Source: Sinorhizobium fredii USDA 205 (GTDB taxonomy: Bacteria; Pseudomonadota; Alphaproteobacteria; Rhizobiales; Rhizobiaceae). From it: a stretch of DNA of 64,000 bases. The notes beneath the pieces are model-generated. The model searched no databases. It was not told the DNA's origin and was given only the letters and a program-made list of their open reading frames with translations. Position numbers and translations under genes: made by a program. This document shows, piece by piece, positions 53,828-63,174 of this stretch. Numbering within the stretch: position 1 is the first letter of the stretch; each line of letters opens with the position of its first letter. Location of the stretch: the NCBI RefSeq assembly GCF_001461695.1, contig NZ_AUTC01000024.1, forward strand, positions 124,001 through 188,000, read 5' to 3'.

Positions 53828-54850
53828 TCAGAACTCGATCACCACCTTGCCGAAGGGGCCGCGATCGAGATGCGCCAATGCCTCACGGGCCTCGGTGAAC
53901 TTGTAGCGCTTGTCGATCACTGGCTTCAATCCGATGCGGTCGACCGCACCGACCAGGTCCTCGAGCGCCCGGCGATGTCCGACGCTGATGCCCTGCAGCA
54001 CCGGCGATTTCAGCAGCAATGGCGCAACCGGACCGGAAACCTCGAAACCTTCGAGCACGCCGATCACCGAAATTCGCCCGTCCGGGGCGACCGCCTTCAG
54101 CGACTGGCCGAGAGCGGCGCCGCCGGCGATCTCGAGAATATGGTCGGCGCCATGGTCGCCCGTCAACGCATAGACGCGCTCCACCCAGTCCTCGCTGAGA
54201 CGGTTGATGCCGTGGGCCGCGCCAAGCGCAAGCGCCTTCTCGAGCTTTTCCCGGCTGCTCGATGTCACGATCACCTCGGCGCCGACAGCCTTGGCAATCT
54301 GCAGACCGAACAGTGCGACGCCGCCCGTGCCCTGAACCACGACGCGATCGCCGGGCTTCAGATGGCCCTTCTCGATCAGCGCGAACCAGGCAGTCAGGCC
54401 GGCGCAGGGAAGTGTGCTCGCCTCAGCGGCGTCAAGGCTCGTGGGCGCGGCGACAAACCAGTCTTCCGGAAAGGCGACATATTCCGACAGGACACCCGGA
54501 TGCACGCCGCCAAGCGTGGCGTAGGCAGGCGTCCTGCCGTTTCCCGGCCGCAGGCCGTCAAGCCAACCGGGCGCGAAGGTCGAGATGACGCGGTCGCCGG
54601 GCCTGAAGCGGGTCACGCCCTTGCCGACCGCTTCGACGACGCCGCTCATGTCCGAAGCCGGCACGAAGGGAAAGGTGAGATCCAGCCCCATGCCGCTCTC
54701 CAGCATCAGCTTGTCGCGATAGTTGAGCGACACCGCCGTCGTGCGCACGAGCACGTCAAGGTCGCCGATTTCGGGCAATCTGCGCTCCTCGATCTTTAGA
54801 TTATGCGGGCCAACAGCCTCGGTGCTCCATTCCTGCATCCATTTCGACAT
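53828..54850 (-). CDS. Zinc-type alcohol dehydrogenase/quinone reductase-like (MDR)
   Basis: 340 residues. MDR fold with N-terminal GroES-like domain (LNYRDKLMLESGMGLDLTFPFVPASDMSGVVEAVGKGV) and cofactor site VVVQGTGGVALFGLQIAKAVGAEVIVTSSS. The catalytic zinc Cys of true alcohol dehydrogenases is replaced (LNYRDK) and the structural four-Cys loop is missing, so it is more likely a non-zinc NADPH reductase of the quinone-oxidoreductase side. Divergent from a LysR gene that probably controls it. Confidence 0.82.
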   Translation of the reverse strand: MSKWMQEWSTEAVGPHNLKIEERRLPEIGDLDVLVRTTAVSLNYRDKLMLESGMGLDLTFPFVPASDMSGVVEAVGKGVTRFRPGDRVISTFAPGWLDGLRPGNGRTPAYATLGGVHPGVLSEYVAFPEDWFVAAPTSLDAAEASTLPCAGLTAWFALIEKGHLKPGDRVVVQGTGGVALFGLQIAKAVGAEVIVTSSSREKLEKALALGAAHGINRLSEDWVERVYALTGDHGADHILEIAGGAALGQSLKAVAPDGRISVIGVLEGFEVSGPVAPLLLKSPVLQGISVGHRRALEDLVGAVDRIGLKPVIDKRYKFTEAREALAHLDRGPFGKVVIEF

Positions 54851-54955
54851 GTTTGTTCCTTTCCAGTTGTTGTGCTGGAACGAACATAATGTTGAAAATG
54901 GGTCGCCAGTTGCGATAAGAATTCCCATCATTGGTTCTTAAACGGACACAATCGA

Positions 54956-55855
54956 ATGGAGCATCTCAACGGCATCCCGGTGTTTGTCGAGGCGGCGGAG
55001 GCGGGCGGCTTCTCCGCCGCGGCCGAGCGGCTGAACCTTTCGCGCTCCGCCGTGGGCAAGACCATCGCCCGGCTCGAGCAGAGGCTCGGCGTCCGCCTCT
55101 TCCATCGCACCACGCGAGCGCAGAGCCTGACCGAGGAAGGCCAGCTCTTTTACGAGAGCTGCCAGAAGGCGCTCGGTGAGATCCGAACGGCCGAAGCCCT
55201 TCTCGAATCCGGGAGACAGGAAATCCGCGGCCGGTTGCGAATCTCCATGCCGGTTCTCTTCGGCCGGCAATGCGTGGCGCCGCTGTTTCGCGACCTGCTG
55301 CGCAGGCACCCGCATCTCGAGCTCGATATGTCCTTCAACGACCGTGTCGTCGATCTCCTCGACGAAGGCTTCGATCTCGCCATCCGCAATGGTTCATTGG
55401 GTAACGATTCAGGGCTTATGACGCGCGCTGTCGCCGAACAGCGCATGACAGTCTGCGCCTCTCCAACCTATCTTGCGGCGCGCGGCGCGCCGCAAACTGT
55501 GGGCGAGCTCGCGGCGCACGATGCGGTGGTCTACTACCGCGGCGGCCAACAGCGACCATGGTCCTTTCCTGTCGAAGGCAGGACCAGCGAGACAATCCTG
55601 CCGAATACGCGGCTGCGGCTCGACGATCTTGCGGCAATCGCGGACGCGGCTGCCGAGGGCCTCGGCCTGGCCTGGCTACCATGCTGGCTGGTGCGCGAGC
55701 GAGTGCAACGCGGCGAACTCGTGCGCGTGCTGACCGATCGGCCAGGTCTCGTTTTCAAGGTCCACGCGGTATGGCCGCAAACGCGGCGGCCACTGCCAAA
55801 ACTACGCCTGGCGATCGACACGCTTGCCGCGGGACTGCCGCGCATCATGGAATAG
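54956..55855 (+). CDS. LysR-family regulator
   Basis: 299 residues. HTH at residues 5-62 (VFVEAAEAGGFSAAAERLNLSRSAVGKTIARLEQRLGVRLFHRTTR), then an effector domain (LRISMPVLFGRQCVAPLFRDLL). Divergent from the MDR reductase gene over 105 bases, the usual LysR arrangement. Inducer unknown. Confidence 0.88.
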   Translation: MEHLNGIPVFVEAAEAGGFSAAAERLNLSRSAVGKTIARLEQRLGVRLFHRTTRAQSLTEEGQLFYESCQKALGEIRTAEALLESGRQEIRGRLRISMPVLFGRQCVAPLFRDLLRRHPHLELDMSFNDRVVDLLDEGFDLAIRNGSLGNDSGLMTRAVAEQRMTVCASPTYLAARGAPQTVGELAAHDAVVYYRGGQQRPWSFPVEGRTSETILPNTRLRLDDLAAIADAAAEGLGLAWLPCWLVRERVQRGELVRVLTDRPGLVFKVHAVWPQTRRPLPKLRLAIDTLAAGLPRIME

Positions 55856-56037
55856 TTCCACCGCCCACGCTAACGCGTTAGAACGCCTGGATATTCCTCA
55901 GATTGAGGGGATTGTCCAGCGAAGCCGACCGCTAAACACATTGTGTAGAAAACGTAAGTTGTCGCCGCAGGCAAACTGGTCGATAAGGGGAAATCCAGCA
56001 GCGGCCCGGCGGCCGCCGGCAGACCCGGGCAGACTGT

Positions 56038-57714
56038 TTGACGATCATTTCCTTTAATGCGCGCAAGAAGACGCACCTGATTTCCGGGGCCGTGCTCGCC
56101 GTCTTCGTGCTCTCGCATTTCACAAATCACTCGCTTGGCCTGATCTCGATCGGCGCGATGGAGTCCGGCAGGCGCGTGTTCGCCTTTGTCTGGCAGAGCA
56201 TACCCGGCACGATCCTGCTCTACGGCGCCCTGCTCCTCCACTTCCTGATGGCGCTCGATAGTCTCTATCGTCGCCAGACGCTCCGCATGCCGGTGGGCGA
56301 AGCGCTGAAGATCATCTTCGGCCTGAGCCTGCCCTTTCTGCTGATACCCCACGTGGTCGCCACCCGGGTGGAGCCGCTCCTGACCGGAGTCACTGCCGAC
56401 TATCCACAAATTCTGCGGGGGCTCTGGTCGAGTTCGGCGGGCACGACCCGCCAGACGATCGCGCTGCTGTTCGTATGGAGCCACGCCTGTCTCGGCGCCT
56501 GGTTCTGGATGCGCGGCCGAGACTGGTTTCCGCGCCACGAATTCCTGCTCTACACCGTTGCCCTGCTCGTGCCCATCTTCGCGCTGCTTGGCTTCGTCAA
56601 CGGCGCCCGTTCTCTTGGTCGCGACTATGCGGAACATGGCGGCTACGGCGACAGGGCCTATGTGAGTGAGATGCGGCCGCGGGTCGATCCTGCCCTAGCC
56701 GAGAACATCCGGCTCGCCCTCTATGCGGGATTTGCCGGCCTGATCGGCGGGACCTTGGCGCTGCGCGCCATGCCGGCGCGCGGCCGCATCCGCGTGCGCT
56801 ATCCCGACGGGCGAGTGGCGGCGGTGAGCCGCGGCTTCAGCGTGCTCGAGGCAAGCCGCGCCGCCGGTTTCCCCCACGTCTCGGTCTGCGGTGGCCGCGG
56901 CCGCTGCTCGACCTGCCGGGTGCGCGTCATCGAGGGCCTCGACGGCCAGCCGGCGCCGGAAGCAGCGGAACTGACGACCCTCAGCCGGATCGGCGCTCCG
57001 GCAAACGTGCGTCTGGCCTGCCAGTTCCGGCCCACCCATAATGTCACCGTCGTACCCATTCTCGACACCGACAGTCTCGGCATCAAAACTCAGCTTGCCC
57101 GGCAGAACGGCGGCGGGCGCGAGCGGCGGGTGGCCGTGCTCTTCTGCGACCTGCGCGATTTCACCCGCATCGCCGAGCACAAGCTGCCCTATGACACGGT
57201 CTTCCTGCTCAACCGCTATTTCGAAGTGATCGGCGAGGCGGTGGAGGGCTCCGGCGGCGTCATCGACAAGTTCATCGGCGACGGGGCGCTGGCGATCTTC
57301 GGGTTGAAGACCCCACTTCCGGAAGCGTGCCGCCAGGCGCTTGCAGCCGCCGCCCGCCTATCGGTGGGCATTCGCACGCTTAATCAGACATTCGAGGACG
57401 AACTCGAACAGCCGCTCAGGGTTGCAATCGGGCTGCATGCCGGGCCTGCCATCGTCGGCGAGATGGGCTACGGTCAGGCGACCTCGCTGACGGCGGTCGG
57501 CGACACGATCAATACGGCGAGCCGGCTGGAGGGTTTTGCGAAGGAACACGATGCCGAGCTTGCCGTTTCGGTCGAACTCGTTGAACGCGCCGGCCTCAGC
57601 CTGGAAGGCAACAGGCGAATGGAGATAAACCTGCGCGGTAGGCAGGCGACGCTTGAAACCTGGATCGTCGACGATGCAACGCGGCTTTCCGAAGTCATGC
57701 CGGCGCAGGACTGA
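56038..57714 (+). CDS. Membrane adenylate cyclase with haem-like helices and 2Fe-2S ferredoxin domain
   Basis: 558 residues. N-terminal hydrophobic domain (about 12-245) with five to six helices. Histidines 27, 31, 68, 105 and 149 in or near helices resemble a di-haem b membrane anchor of the succinate-dehydrogenase kind. A plant-type ferredoxin domain (about 250-340) has cluster cysteines 284, 290, 293 and 328. A class III cyclase domain (365-545) has metal Asp in LFCDLRDFT and FIGDGALAIF and TAVGDTINTASRLE. This is the architecture of Sinorhizobium CyaD-type cyclases. Electron flow from membrane to cluster could set cAMP output (inference). Start TTG 56038 is uncertain. Confidence 0.87.
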   Translation: MTIISFNARKKTHLISGAVLAVFVLSHFTNHSLGLISIGAMESGRRVFAFVWQSIPGTILLYGALLLHFLMALDSLYRRQTLRMPVGEALKIIFGLSLPFLLIPHVVATRVEPLLTGVTADYPQILRGLWSSSAGTTRQTIALLFVWSHACLGAWFWMRGRDWFPRHEFLLYTVALLVPIFALLGFVNGARSLGRDYAEHGGYGDRAYVSEMRPRVDPALAENIRLALYAGFAGLIGGTLALRAMPARGRIRVRYPDGRVAAVSRGFSVLEASRAAGFPHVSVCGGRGRCSTCRVRVIEGLDGQPAPEAAELTTLSRIGAPANVRLACQFRPTHNVTVVPILDTDSLGIKTQLARQNGGGRERRVAVLFCDLRDFTRIAEHKLPYDTVFLLNRYFEVIGEAVEGSGGVIDKFIGDGALAIFGLKTPLPEACRQALAAAARLSVGIRTLNQTFEDELEQPLRVAIGLHAGPAIVGEMGYGQATSLTAVGDTINTASRLEGFAKEHDAELAVSVELVERAGLSLEGNRRMEINLRGRQATLETWIVDDATRLSEVMPAQD

Positions 57715-57716
57715 CG

Positions 57717-58358
57717 TTACTCGCGGACCTGCAAGCCGTCGACGAAGAGCCGCTCGAGAAAGCGCGCTGCATCCTCGAAGCGCCCATCGCCGGCGTGCTC
57801 CTGGCCCAGCACCGCGCGGACCTGCACGTCGAAATCGGCATAGTGCTGCGTCGTCGACCAGATGGCGAAGATCAGGTGATAGGGATCGCAATTGGCGATC
57901 TTGCCGGCCTTCGCCCAGGCGCGGATGACCTCGGCCTTTTCGTCGACCAATTGCTTCAGCGGGCCTTTCAACTCGTCCTCGATATGGGGGGCGCCCTGCA
58001 GCACCTCATTGGCAAACAACCGGCTTTCACGCGGAAAGTCCCTCGCCATTTCGAGCTTGCGGCGGATGTAGCTGCGGATCTCGGCGACAGGATTGCCTTC
58101 CGCATTGAATTCACGCAGCGGATCGAGCCAGGTGTCGAGGACGCGGTCGATCAGCGCGCGGTGCATGGCTTCCTTGGTGCGGAAGTAATAGAGCAGGTTC
58201 GGTTTCGACATGCCCGCGACTTCAGCGATCTGATCGATGGTCGAGCCGCGGAAGCCGCTCGCCGAAAAGACCTCGAGCGCCGCTTCGAGAATCCGCTCCT
58301 CCTTCTCCTCCTGGATGCGTGTGCGCCTCTGGGTTTTCGCCGCTCTTGGAAGTACCAT
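57717..58358 (-). CDS. TetR-family regulator, RutR-like (pyrimidine utilisation)
   Basis: 213 residues. HTH at about 20-65 (ILEAALEVFSASGFRGSTIDQIAEVAGMSKPNLLYYFRTKEAMH). The C-terminal domain shows the RutR/TetR_C pattern with LDTWLDPLREF, SRLFANEVLQGAPH and HLIFAIWSTTQHYADF. RutR senses uracil/thymine. Divergent from pyrimidine-catabolic genes, with a near-consensus RutR palindrome between. Start ATG 58358 follows AGGGGGCGAG; the GTG-like extension to 58412 is rejected. Confidence 0.88.
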   Translation of the reverse strand: MVLPRAAKTQRRTRIQEEKEERILEAALEVFSASGFRGSTIDQIAEVAGMSKPNLLYYFRTKEAMHRALIDRVLDTWLDPLREFNAEGNPVAEIRSYIRRKLEMARDFPRESRLFANEVLQGAPHIEDELKGPLKQLVDEKAEVIRAWAKAGKIANCDPYHLIFAIWSTTQHYADFDVQVRAVLGQEHAGDGRFEDAARFLERLFVDGLQVRE

Positions 58359-58493
58359 CTCGCCCCCTGCCAATGCCCACACGCTAGGTCGCGTGGAGCA
58401 CCCTCTGCCCAAAAATCGGACGCGCCATTTACTTGGGCAACAAACTGGTTTTTTTCTTTTTCCCGCTTGAGTGCCGCTACGGAAGTTGTAATG

Positions 58494-58509
58494 TTTACCA
58501 ACCGGTCAA
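58494..58509. promoter_or_regulatory. RutR-type operator
   Basis: TTTACCAACCGGTCAA matches the RutR palindrome TTGACCA-NN-TGGTCAA at 14 comparable positions less two changes. It lies midway between the divergent regulator and the ureidopropionase gene. Confidence 0.65.
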
Positions 58510-58635
58510 ATTATCAGTCAGATTGCCGACAAAGGCAACGGCTGATCGAAGGGCACAAAGACAAAGCTCCGATTTGGCCACGGGAACATGAGGCTATCCC
58601 CGGGGAGGGTCTAGCCGGAAAAAGAGGAGAGCGCC

Positions 58636-59886
58636 ATGGCTGCACCTGGCGAGAATAGGCGCGTCAATGCCGACCGCCTGTGGGATTCGTTGATGGAAAT
58701 GGCGAAGATCGGCCCCGGCGTCGCCGGCGGCAACAATCGCCAGACCCTGACGGACGCCGATGGCGAAGGCCGCCGGCTTTTCCAGTCCTGGTGCGACAAG
58801 GCTGGGCTCTCCATGGGTGTCGACAAGATGGGCACCATGTTCATGACACGCCCCGGCACTGACCCGGATGCGCTCCCCGTCCATATCGGTTCCCATCTCG
58901 ACACCCAGCCGACCGGCGGCAAGTATGACGGCGTGCTCGGCGTCTTGAGCGGCCTTGAGGTCGTACGCACGCTGAACGACCTCGGCATCAAGACCAGGCA
59001 TCCAATCGTCGTCACCAACTGGACCAACGAGGAAGGCGCTCGTTTCGCGCCGGCCATGCTCGCCTCCGGCGTCTTTGCCGGTGTCCACACGCTCGACTAC
59101 GCCTATGCCCGCAAGGATCCGGAGGGAAAGGCCTTCGGCGACGAGTTGAAGCGCATCGGCTGGGTGGGCGGCGAGGAGGTCGGCGCCCGCAAGATGCATG
59201 CCTATTTCGAATATCACATCGAGCAGGGACCGATCCTCGAGGCCGAGAACAAGCAGATCGGCGTCGTCACCCACTGTCAGGGCCTGTGGTGGCTGGAATT
59301 CACGCTCACCGGCAAGGAAGCCCATACCGGCTCGACGCCGATGAACATGCGCGTCAATGCCGGTCTCGCCATGGCGCGGATCCTCGAAATGGTGCAGACC
59401 GTCGCGATGGAAAGCCAGCCGGGCGCCGTCGGCGGCGTCGGCCAGATGTTCTTCTCGCCCAACTCCCGCAACGTCCTGCCCGGCAAGGTCGTTTTCACCG
59501 TCGACATCCGCTCGCCGGACCAGGCCAAACTGGACGGCATGCGCGCCCGGATCGAAGCCGAGGCGCCGAAGATCGCCGAGGCACTCGGCGTCGGCTGTTC
59601 GATCGAAGCGGTCGGCCATTTCGATCCGGTCACCTTCGATCCGAAGCTGGTCGCGACCGTGCGCGGCGCGGCCGAGAAGCTCGGCTACAGCCACATGAAT
59701 CTCATTTCAGGCGCCGGCCACGACGCCTGCTGGGCGGCCAAGGTCGCACCGACCACGATGATCATGTGCCCCTGCGTCGATGGGCTCAGCCACAACGAGG
59801 CGGAGGACATTTCCAAGGATTGGGCCGCCGCAGGCGCCGACGTCCTCTTCCACGCCGTTCTCGAAACGGCAGAGGTCGTCGAATGA
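58636..59886 (+). CDS. Beta-ureidopropionase/N-carbamoyl-amino-acid hydrolase (M20 family)
   Basis: 416 residues. Metal-site motifs: HIGSHLDTQPTGGKYDGVLGVL (His and bridging Asp), NWTNEEGARFAPAM (Glu pair), HIEQGP, and a late DGLSHNEAE His. The lid/dimer domain is at about 215-330. It splits N-carbamoyl-beta-alanine to beta-alanine, CO2 and NH3, the last step of reductive pyrimidine breakdown. Start ATG 58636 follows AGAGGAGAGCGCC. Followed by dihydropyrimidinase after 81 bases. Confidence 0.88.
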   Translation: MAAPGENRRVNADRLWDSLMEMAKIGPGVAGGNNRQTLTDADGEGRRLFQSWCDKAGLSMGVDKMGTMFMTRPGTDPDALPVHIGSHLDTQPTGGKYDGVLGVLSGLEVVRTLNDLGIKTRHPIVVTNWTNEEGARFAPAMLASGVFAGVHTLDYAYARKDPEGKAFGDELKRIGWVGGEEVGARKMHAYFEYHIEQGPILEAENKQIGVVTHCQGLWWLEFTLTGKEAHTGSTPMNMRVNAGLAMARILEMVQTVAMESQPGAVGGVGQMFFSPNSRNVLPGKVVFTVDIRSPDQAKLDGMRARIEAEAPKIAEALGVGCSIEAVGHFDPVTFDPKLVATVRGAAEKLGYSHMNLISGAGHDACWAAKVAPTTMIMCPCVDGLSHNEAEDISKDWAAAGADVLFHAVLETAEVVE

Positions 59887-59967
59887 GATTTCAGGGCGGA
59901 ACCAAGTTCCGCCCTTTTTCGTGGGCGGCCGCGTCCGTCGAATGCACCATTGCGAGGGAACGAAACC

Positions 59968-61422
59968 ATGAGCACTGTCATCAAGGGTGGAACCATCGTT
60001 ACCGCCGACCTGACCTACAAGGCCGATGTGAAGGTCGAAGGCGGCAAGATCGTCGAGATCGGGCCTAATCTCTCCGGCACCGAGACGCTCGACGCGACCG
60101 GCTGCTATGTGATGCCGGGCGGCATCGATCCCCACACGCATCTCGAAATGCCCTTCATGGGCACCTATTCCTCGGACGATTTCGAGAGCGGCACGCGCGC
60201 GGCCCTTGCCGGCGGCACGACCATGGTCGTCGATTTCGCGCTCCCCTCGCCCGGCCAGTCGCTGCTCGAGGCGCTGACCATGTGGGACAACAAGTCGACC
60301 CGCGCCAATTGCGACTATTCCTTCCACATGGCGATCACCTGGTGGAGCGAGCAGGTCTTCAACGAGATGGAGGCGATCGTCAAGGAAAAGGGCATCAACA
60401 CCTTCAAGCACTTCATGGCCTATAAGGGCGCGCTGATGGTGGACGACGACGAGATGTTCTCATCGTTCCAGCGCTGCGCGGCGCTTGGCGCCCTGCCGCT
60501 GGTCCACGCCGAAAACGGCGACGTGGTGGCGCAGCTTCAGGCGAAGCTGCTCGCCGAAGGCAATAACGGCCCGGAGGCGCACGCCTATTCGCGGCCGGCC
60601 GAGGTCGAGGGCGAAGCCACCAACCGCGCCATCATGATCGCCGACATGGCCGGCTGTCCGGTCTATATCGTCCACACGTCCTGCGAGCAGGCGCACGAGG
60701 CGATCCGGCGCGCCCGCGCCAAGGGCATGCGCGTTTTCGGCGAGCCTCTGATCCAGCACCTGACGCTCGACGAGAGTGAATACTTCAACAAGGACTGGGA
60801 TCACGCGGCCCGCCGGGTGATGTCGCCGCCCTTCCGCAACAAGCTGCACCAGGACAGCCTCTGGGCCGGTCTCGCCTCCGGTTCGCTGCAGGTGGTCGCG
60901 ACCGACCACTGTGCGTTCACGACGACGCAGAAGCGTTCTGGTGTCGGCGATTTCACCAAGATCCCGAACGGCACGGGCGGGCTTGAGGACCGCATGCCGA
61001 TGCTCTGGACCTATGGCGTCAATACCGGCCGCATCACCATGAACGAATTCGTGGCGGTGACGTCCACCAATATCGCCAAGATCCTCAACATCTATCCGAA
61101 GAAGGGCGCGATCCTCGTCGGGGCAGATGCGGACCTCGTCGTCTGGGATCCGAAGCGCTCGAAGACGATCTCGGCAAACACGCAGCAATCGGCGATCGAT
61201 TACAACGTCTTCGAGGGCAAGACCGTCACCGGCCTCCCCCGCTTCACGCTGACGCGCGGCGTCGTGGCGATCGAGGAAGGGGCGGTGAAGACCCAGGAAG
61301 GCCATGGCGAATTCGTCCGGCGCGATCCCTTCCCGGCGGTCAGCACGGCGCTGTCGGCCTGGAAGGAAGTGACGGCACCGCGCGCCGTGCAGCGCACCGG
61401 CATTCCGGCAACCGGAGTGTGA
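59968..61422 (+). CDS. hydA: Dihydropyrimidinase
   Basis: 484 residues. Amidohydrolase: metal ligands in DPHTHLEMPFMGT, the carboxylated Lys in FKHFMAYKG (near 150), HAENGD, YIVHTSCEQ and the Asp in TDHCAFTTTQK. It hydrolyses dihydrouracil to N-carbamoyl-beta-alanine; hydantoin is a common side substrate. ATG 59968 follows CGAGGGAACG. Upstream start 59950 would be six residues longer and less likely. Confidence 0.92.
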   Translation: MSTVIKGGTIVTADLTYKADVKVEGGKIVEIGPNLSGTETLDATGCYVMPGGIDPHTHLEMPFMGTYSSDDFESGTRAALAGGTTMVVDFALPSPGQSLLEALTMWDNKSTRANCDYSFHMAITWWSEQVFNEMEAIVKEKGINTFKHFMAYKGALMVDDDEMFSSFQRCAALGALPLVHAENGDVVAQLQAKLLAEGNNGPEAHAYSRPAEVEGEATNRAIMIADMAGCPVYIVHTSCEQAHEAIRRARAKGMRVFGEPLIQHLTLDESEYFNKDWDHAARRVMSPPFRNKLHQDSLWAGLASGSLQVVATDHCAFTTTQKRSGVGDFTKIPNGTGGLEDRMPMLWTYGVNTGRITMNEFVAVTSTNIAKILNIYPKKGAILVGADADLVVWDPKRSKTISANTQQSAIDYNVFEGKTVTGLPRFTLTRGVVAIEEGAVKTQEGHGEFVRRDPFPAVSTALSAWKEVTAPRAVQRTGIPATGV

Positions 61423-61444
61423 CGGAGTGCAGATGCTGCATTCG

Positions 61445-61879
61445 TCACACGCTATGTGCGAGGGGATCGGCCGGCACCAGCCCGTCCAGTTCCGGGAGCA
61501 ACACGACGCTCTCCTGCTCCTTCGGATCTGTCCGGGTGATGACCGCCGTACAAGGACTGTCGGAAAGGTTGGCGGGCATATGCGGCACGCCAGCCGGGAT
61601 GTAGAGCATTTCCCCGGCCTTGACGATCACGTGCTCTTCGAGCCGGTCGCCGAACCAGGTGTAGGCTTCGCCGGCGAGCACATAGATCGCTGTCTCGTGG
61701 CTCTCGTGCAGATGCGCCTTGGCGCGCGCGCCGGGCGGCATGGTGACGAGATGCATGCAGATGCCGGTGGAGCCCACTGTCTCCGCGGCGATGCCTTCGA
61801 AATAATTGAGTCCCTGCTTGCCGGCATAGCCGCTGCCCGGCCGCACCACGCGACAGCCAGGATTGGATGATCGAGACAT
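61445..61879 (-). CDS. Cupin-domain protein
   Basis: 144 residues; single conserved beta-barrel with metal-site pattern KAHLHESHETAIYVLAGEAYTWFG and later IPAGVPHMPANLS. Probably a metal-dependent small enzyme or binding protein of pyrimidine/hydantoin use. It is convergent with hydA and divergent from the ABC ATPase gene. Exact role unknown. Confidence 0.75.
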   Translation of the reverse strand: MSRSSNPGCRVVRPGSGYAGKQGLNYFEGIAAETVGSTGICMHLVTMPPGARAKAHLHESHETAIYVLAGEAYTWFGDRLEEHVIVKAGEMLYIPAGVPHMPANLSDSPCTAVITRTDPKEQESVVLLPELDGLVPADPLAHSV

Positions 61880-62000
61880 GACCGTTCTCCAGAATTCGCT
61901 GAAAAACCTTGACAAAGAGCCTTCTGCGGCAAATCCGCGATTGCATGTTGCCGGCCCGAATAGCAGTCTGGCACAGACAAATGACAATGAGAATCCATCC

Positions 62001-62792
62001 ATGACATCCAGTCCCGCCTCCGTGGTCTCGGCCCGAAATCTCGGCCTGACGTTTCAGACCAGCGACGGGCCGGTCAATGCGCTGACGGGCGTGAATCTTG
62101 ACGTGGCGAAGGGCGACTTCGTCTCCTTCATCGGCCCTTCCGGCTGCGGAAAGACAACGTTTCTGCGCATCATCGCCGACCTCGAGAAGCCGACCGCCGG
62201 CGCGATCGCCGTCAACGGCATGACGCCGGAGGAGGCCCGCCACAACCGCGCCTATGGCTACGTGTTCCAGGCGGCAGCGCTCTATCCGTGGCGGACGATC
62301 GAAAAGAACATCGCACTCCCCCTCGAGATCATGGGTTACGCGAAGGACGAGCAGAAAGCTCGCCTCGAACGGACACTGGAGCTCGTCAACCTCACGGGCT
62401 TCGGCAAGAAATACCCGTGGCAGCTTTCCGGCGGCATGCAGCAGCGGGCGTCGATCGCTCGTGCTCTCGCCTTCGACGCCGATCTTCTCCTGATGGACGA
62501 GCCCTTCGGCGCCCTCGACGAAATCGTCCGTGACCACCTGAACGAACAGCTCCTCAAGCTCTGGGCGCGAACCGACAAGACGATCTGTTTCGTCACCCAC
62601 TCGATTCCGGAGGCCGTCTATCTCTCGACCAAGATCGTCGTCATGAGTCCTCGGCCGGGCCGCGTCACCGACATCATCGAATCGACGCTGCCGAGGGAAC
62701 GCCCCCTCGGCATCCGCGAAACGCCGGAGTTTTTGGAAATAGCCCATCGGGTGCGCGAGGGGCTGAGAGCGGGGCATAGCTATGATGAATAG
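62001..62792 (+). CDS. ABC transporter ATP-binding protein (nitrate/taurine/thiamin-precursor class)
   Basis: 263 residues. Walker A GPSGCGKTT, Q-loop YVFQAAALYPWRT, signature LSGGMQQRASIARAL, Walker B LLMDEPFGALDE and switch VTHS. It belongs to the TauB/SsuB/ThiZ side. With the permease at 63167 it should import a small organic compound. The neighbours suggest a pyrimidine, hydantoin or breakdown product, which is inference. Start ATG 62001; the frame extends upstream without clear conservation. Confidence 0.87.
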   Translation: MTSSPASVVSARNLGLTFQTSDGPVNALTGVNLDVAKGDFVSFIGPSGCGKTTFLRIIADLEKPTAGAIAVNGMTPEEARHNRAYGYVFQAAALYPWRTIEKNIALPLEIMGYAKDEQKARLERTLELVNLTGFGKKYPWQLSGGMQQRASIARALAFDADLLLMDEPFGALDEIVRDHLNEQLLKLWARTDKTICFVTHSIPEAVYLSTKIVVMSPRPGRVTDIIESTLPRERPLGIRETPEFLEIAHRVREGLRAGHSYDE

Positions 62793-62820
62793 CTGTTGTG
62801 TTTTGACCCCTCCCCAGCCC

Positions 62821-62972
62821 CTCCCCACAAGGGGGAGTGGCTTGGTCGCGTATGCCGCTCGCTTGAACTCCAATCTTACGCGGCGCAGCCTTTCGGGAAA
62901 GCAATTCCGTATCACCTCTGGGTGGCTTGCCGATGACGGTGCGGCTTGGGCCTCCCTCCCCCTTGTGGGGAG
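62821..62972. repeat. Dispersed inverted repeat (CCCCACAAGGGGG type)
   Basis: CTCCCCACAAGGGGGAG (62821-62837) recurs inverted at 62956-62972, 118 bases apart, with further C- and G-runs outside. The core resembles the arms at 19086-19295. It separates the ABC ATPase gene from its permease gene. Confidence 0.7.
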
Positions 62973-63015
62973 GGTGGTGAGCGCAGCGAACCGGGAGGGG
63001 TCTTCGGCACACTCA

Positions 63016-63174
63016 AACATCGACCCGAAGATCAGACAACGCGCCAAGAAACTCCGCACTGAAATGACCAAGGCCGAAGCAGCGATGTGGAACATGCTGC
63101 GCGATCTTCGCCCCCTGGGCGCGCGTTTCCGCAGAGAAACGCCTCTTCCGACCGGCGGAGGCGACCATGCATAA
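63016..63174 (+). pseudogene. Truncated DUF559 (endonuclease-like) fragment
   Basis: IRQRAKKLRTEMTKAEAAMWNMLRDLRPLGARFRRETPLP is the N-terminal part of DUF559 (Vsr-like nuclease fold), which normally continues for 80 or so residues. Here it stops after PTGGGDHA. No start codon of its own is evident. It overlaps the permease ATG and follows the inverted repeat, so it looks like debris of an insertion between two transporter genes. Confidence 0.65.
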
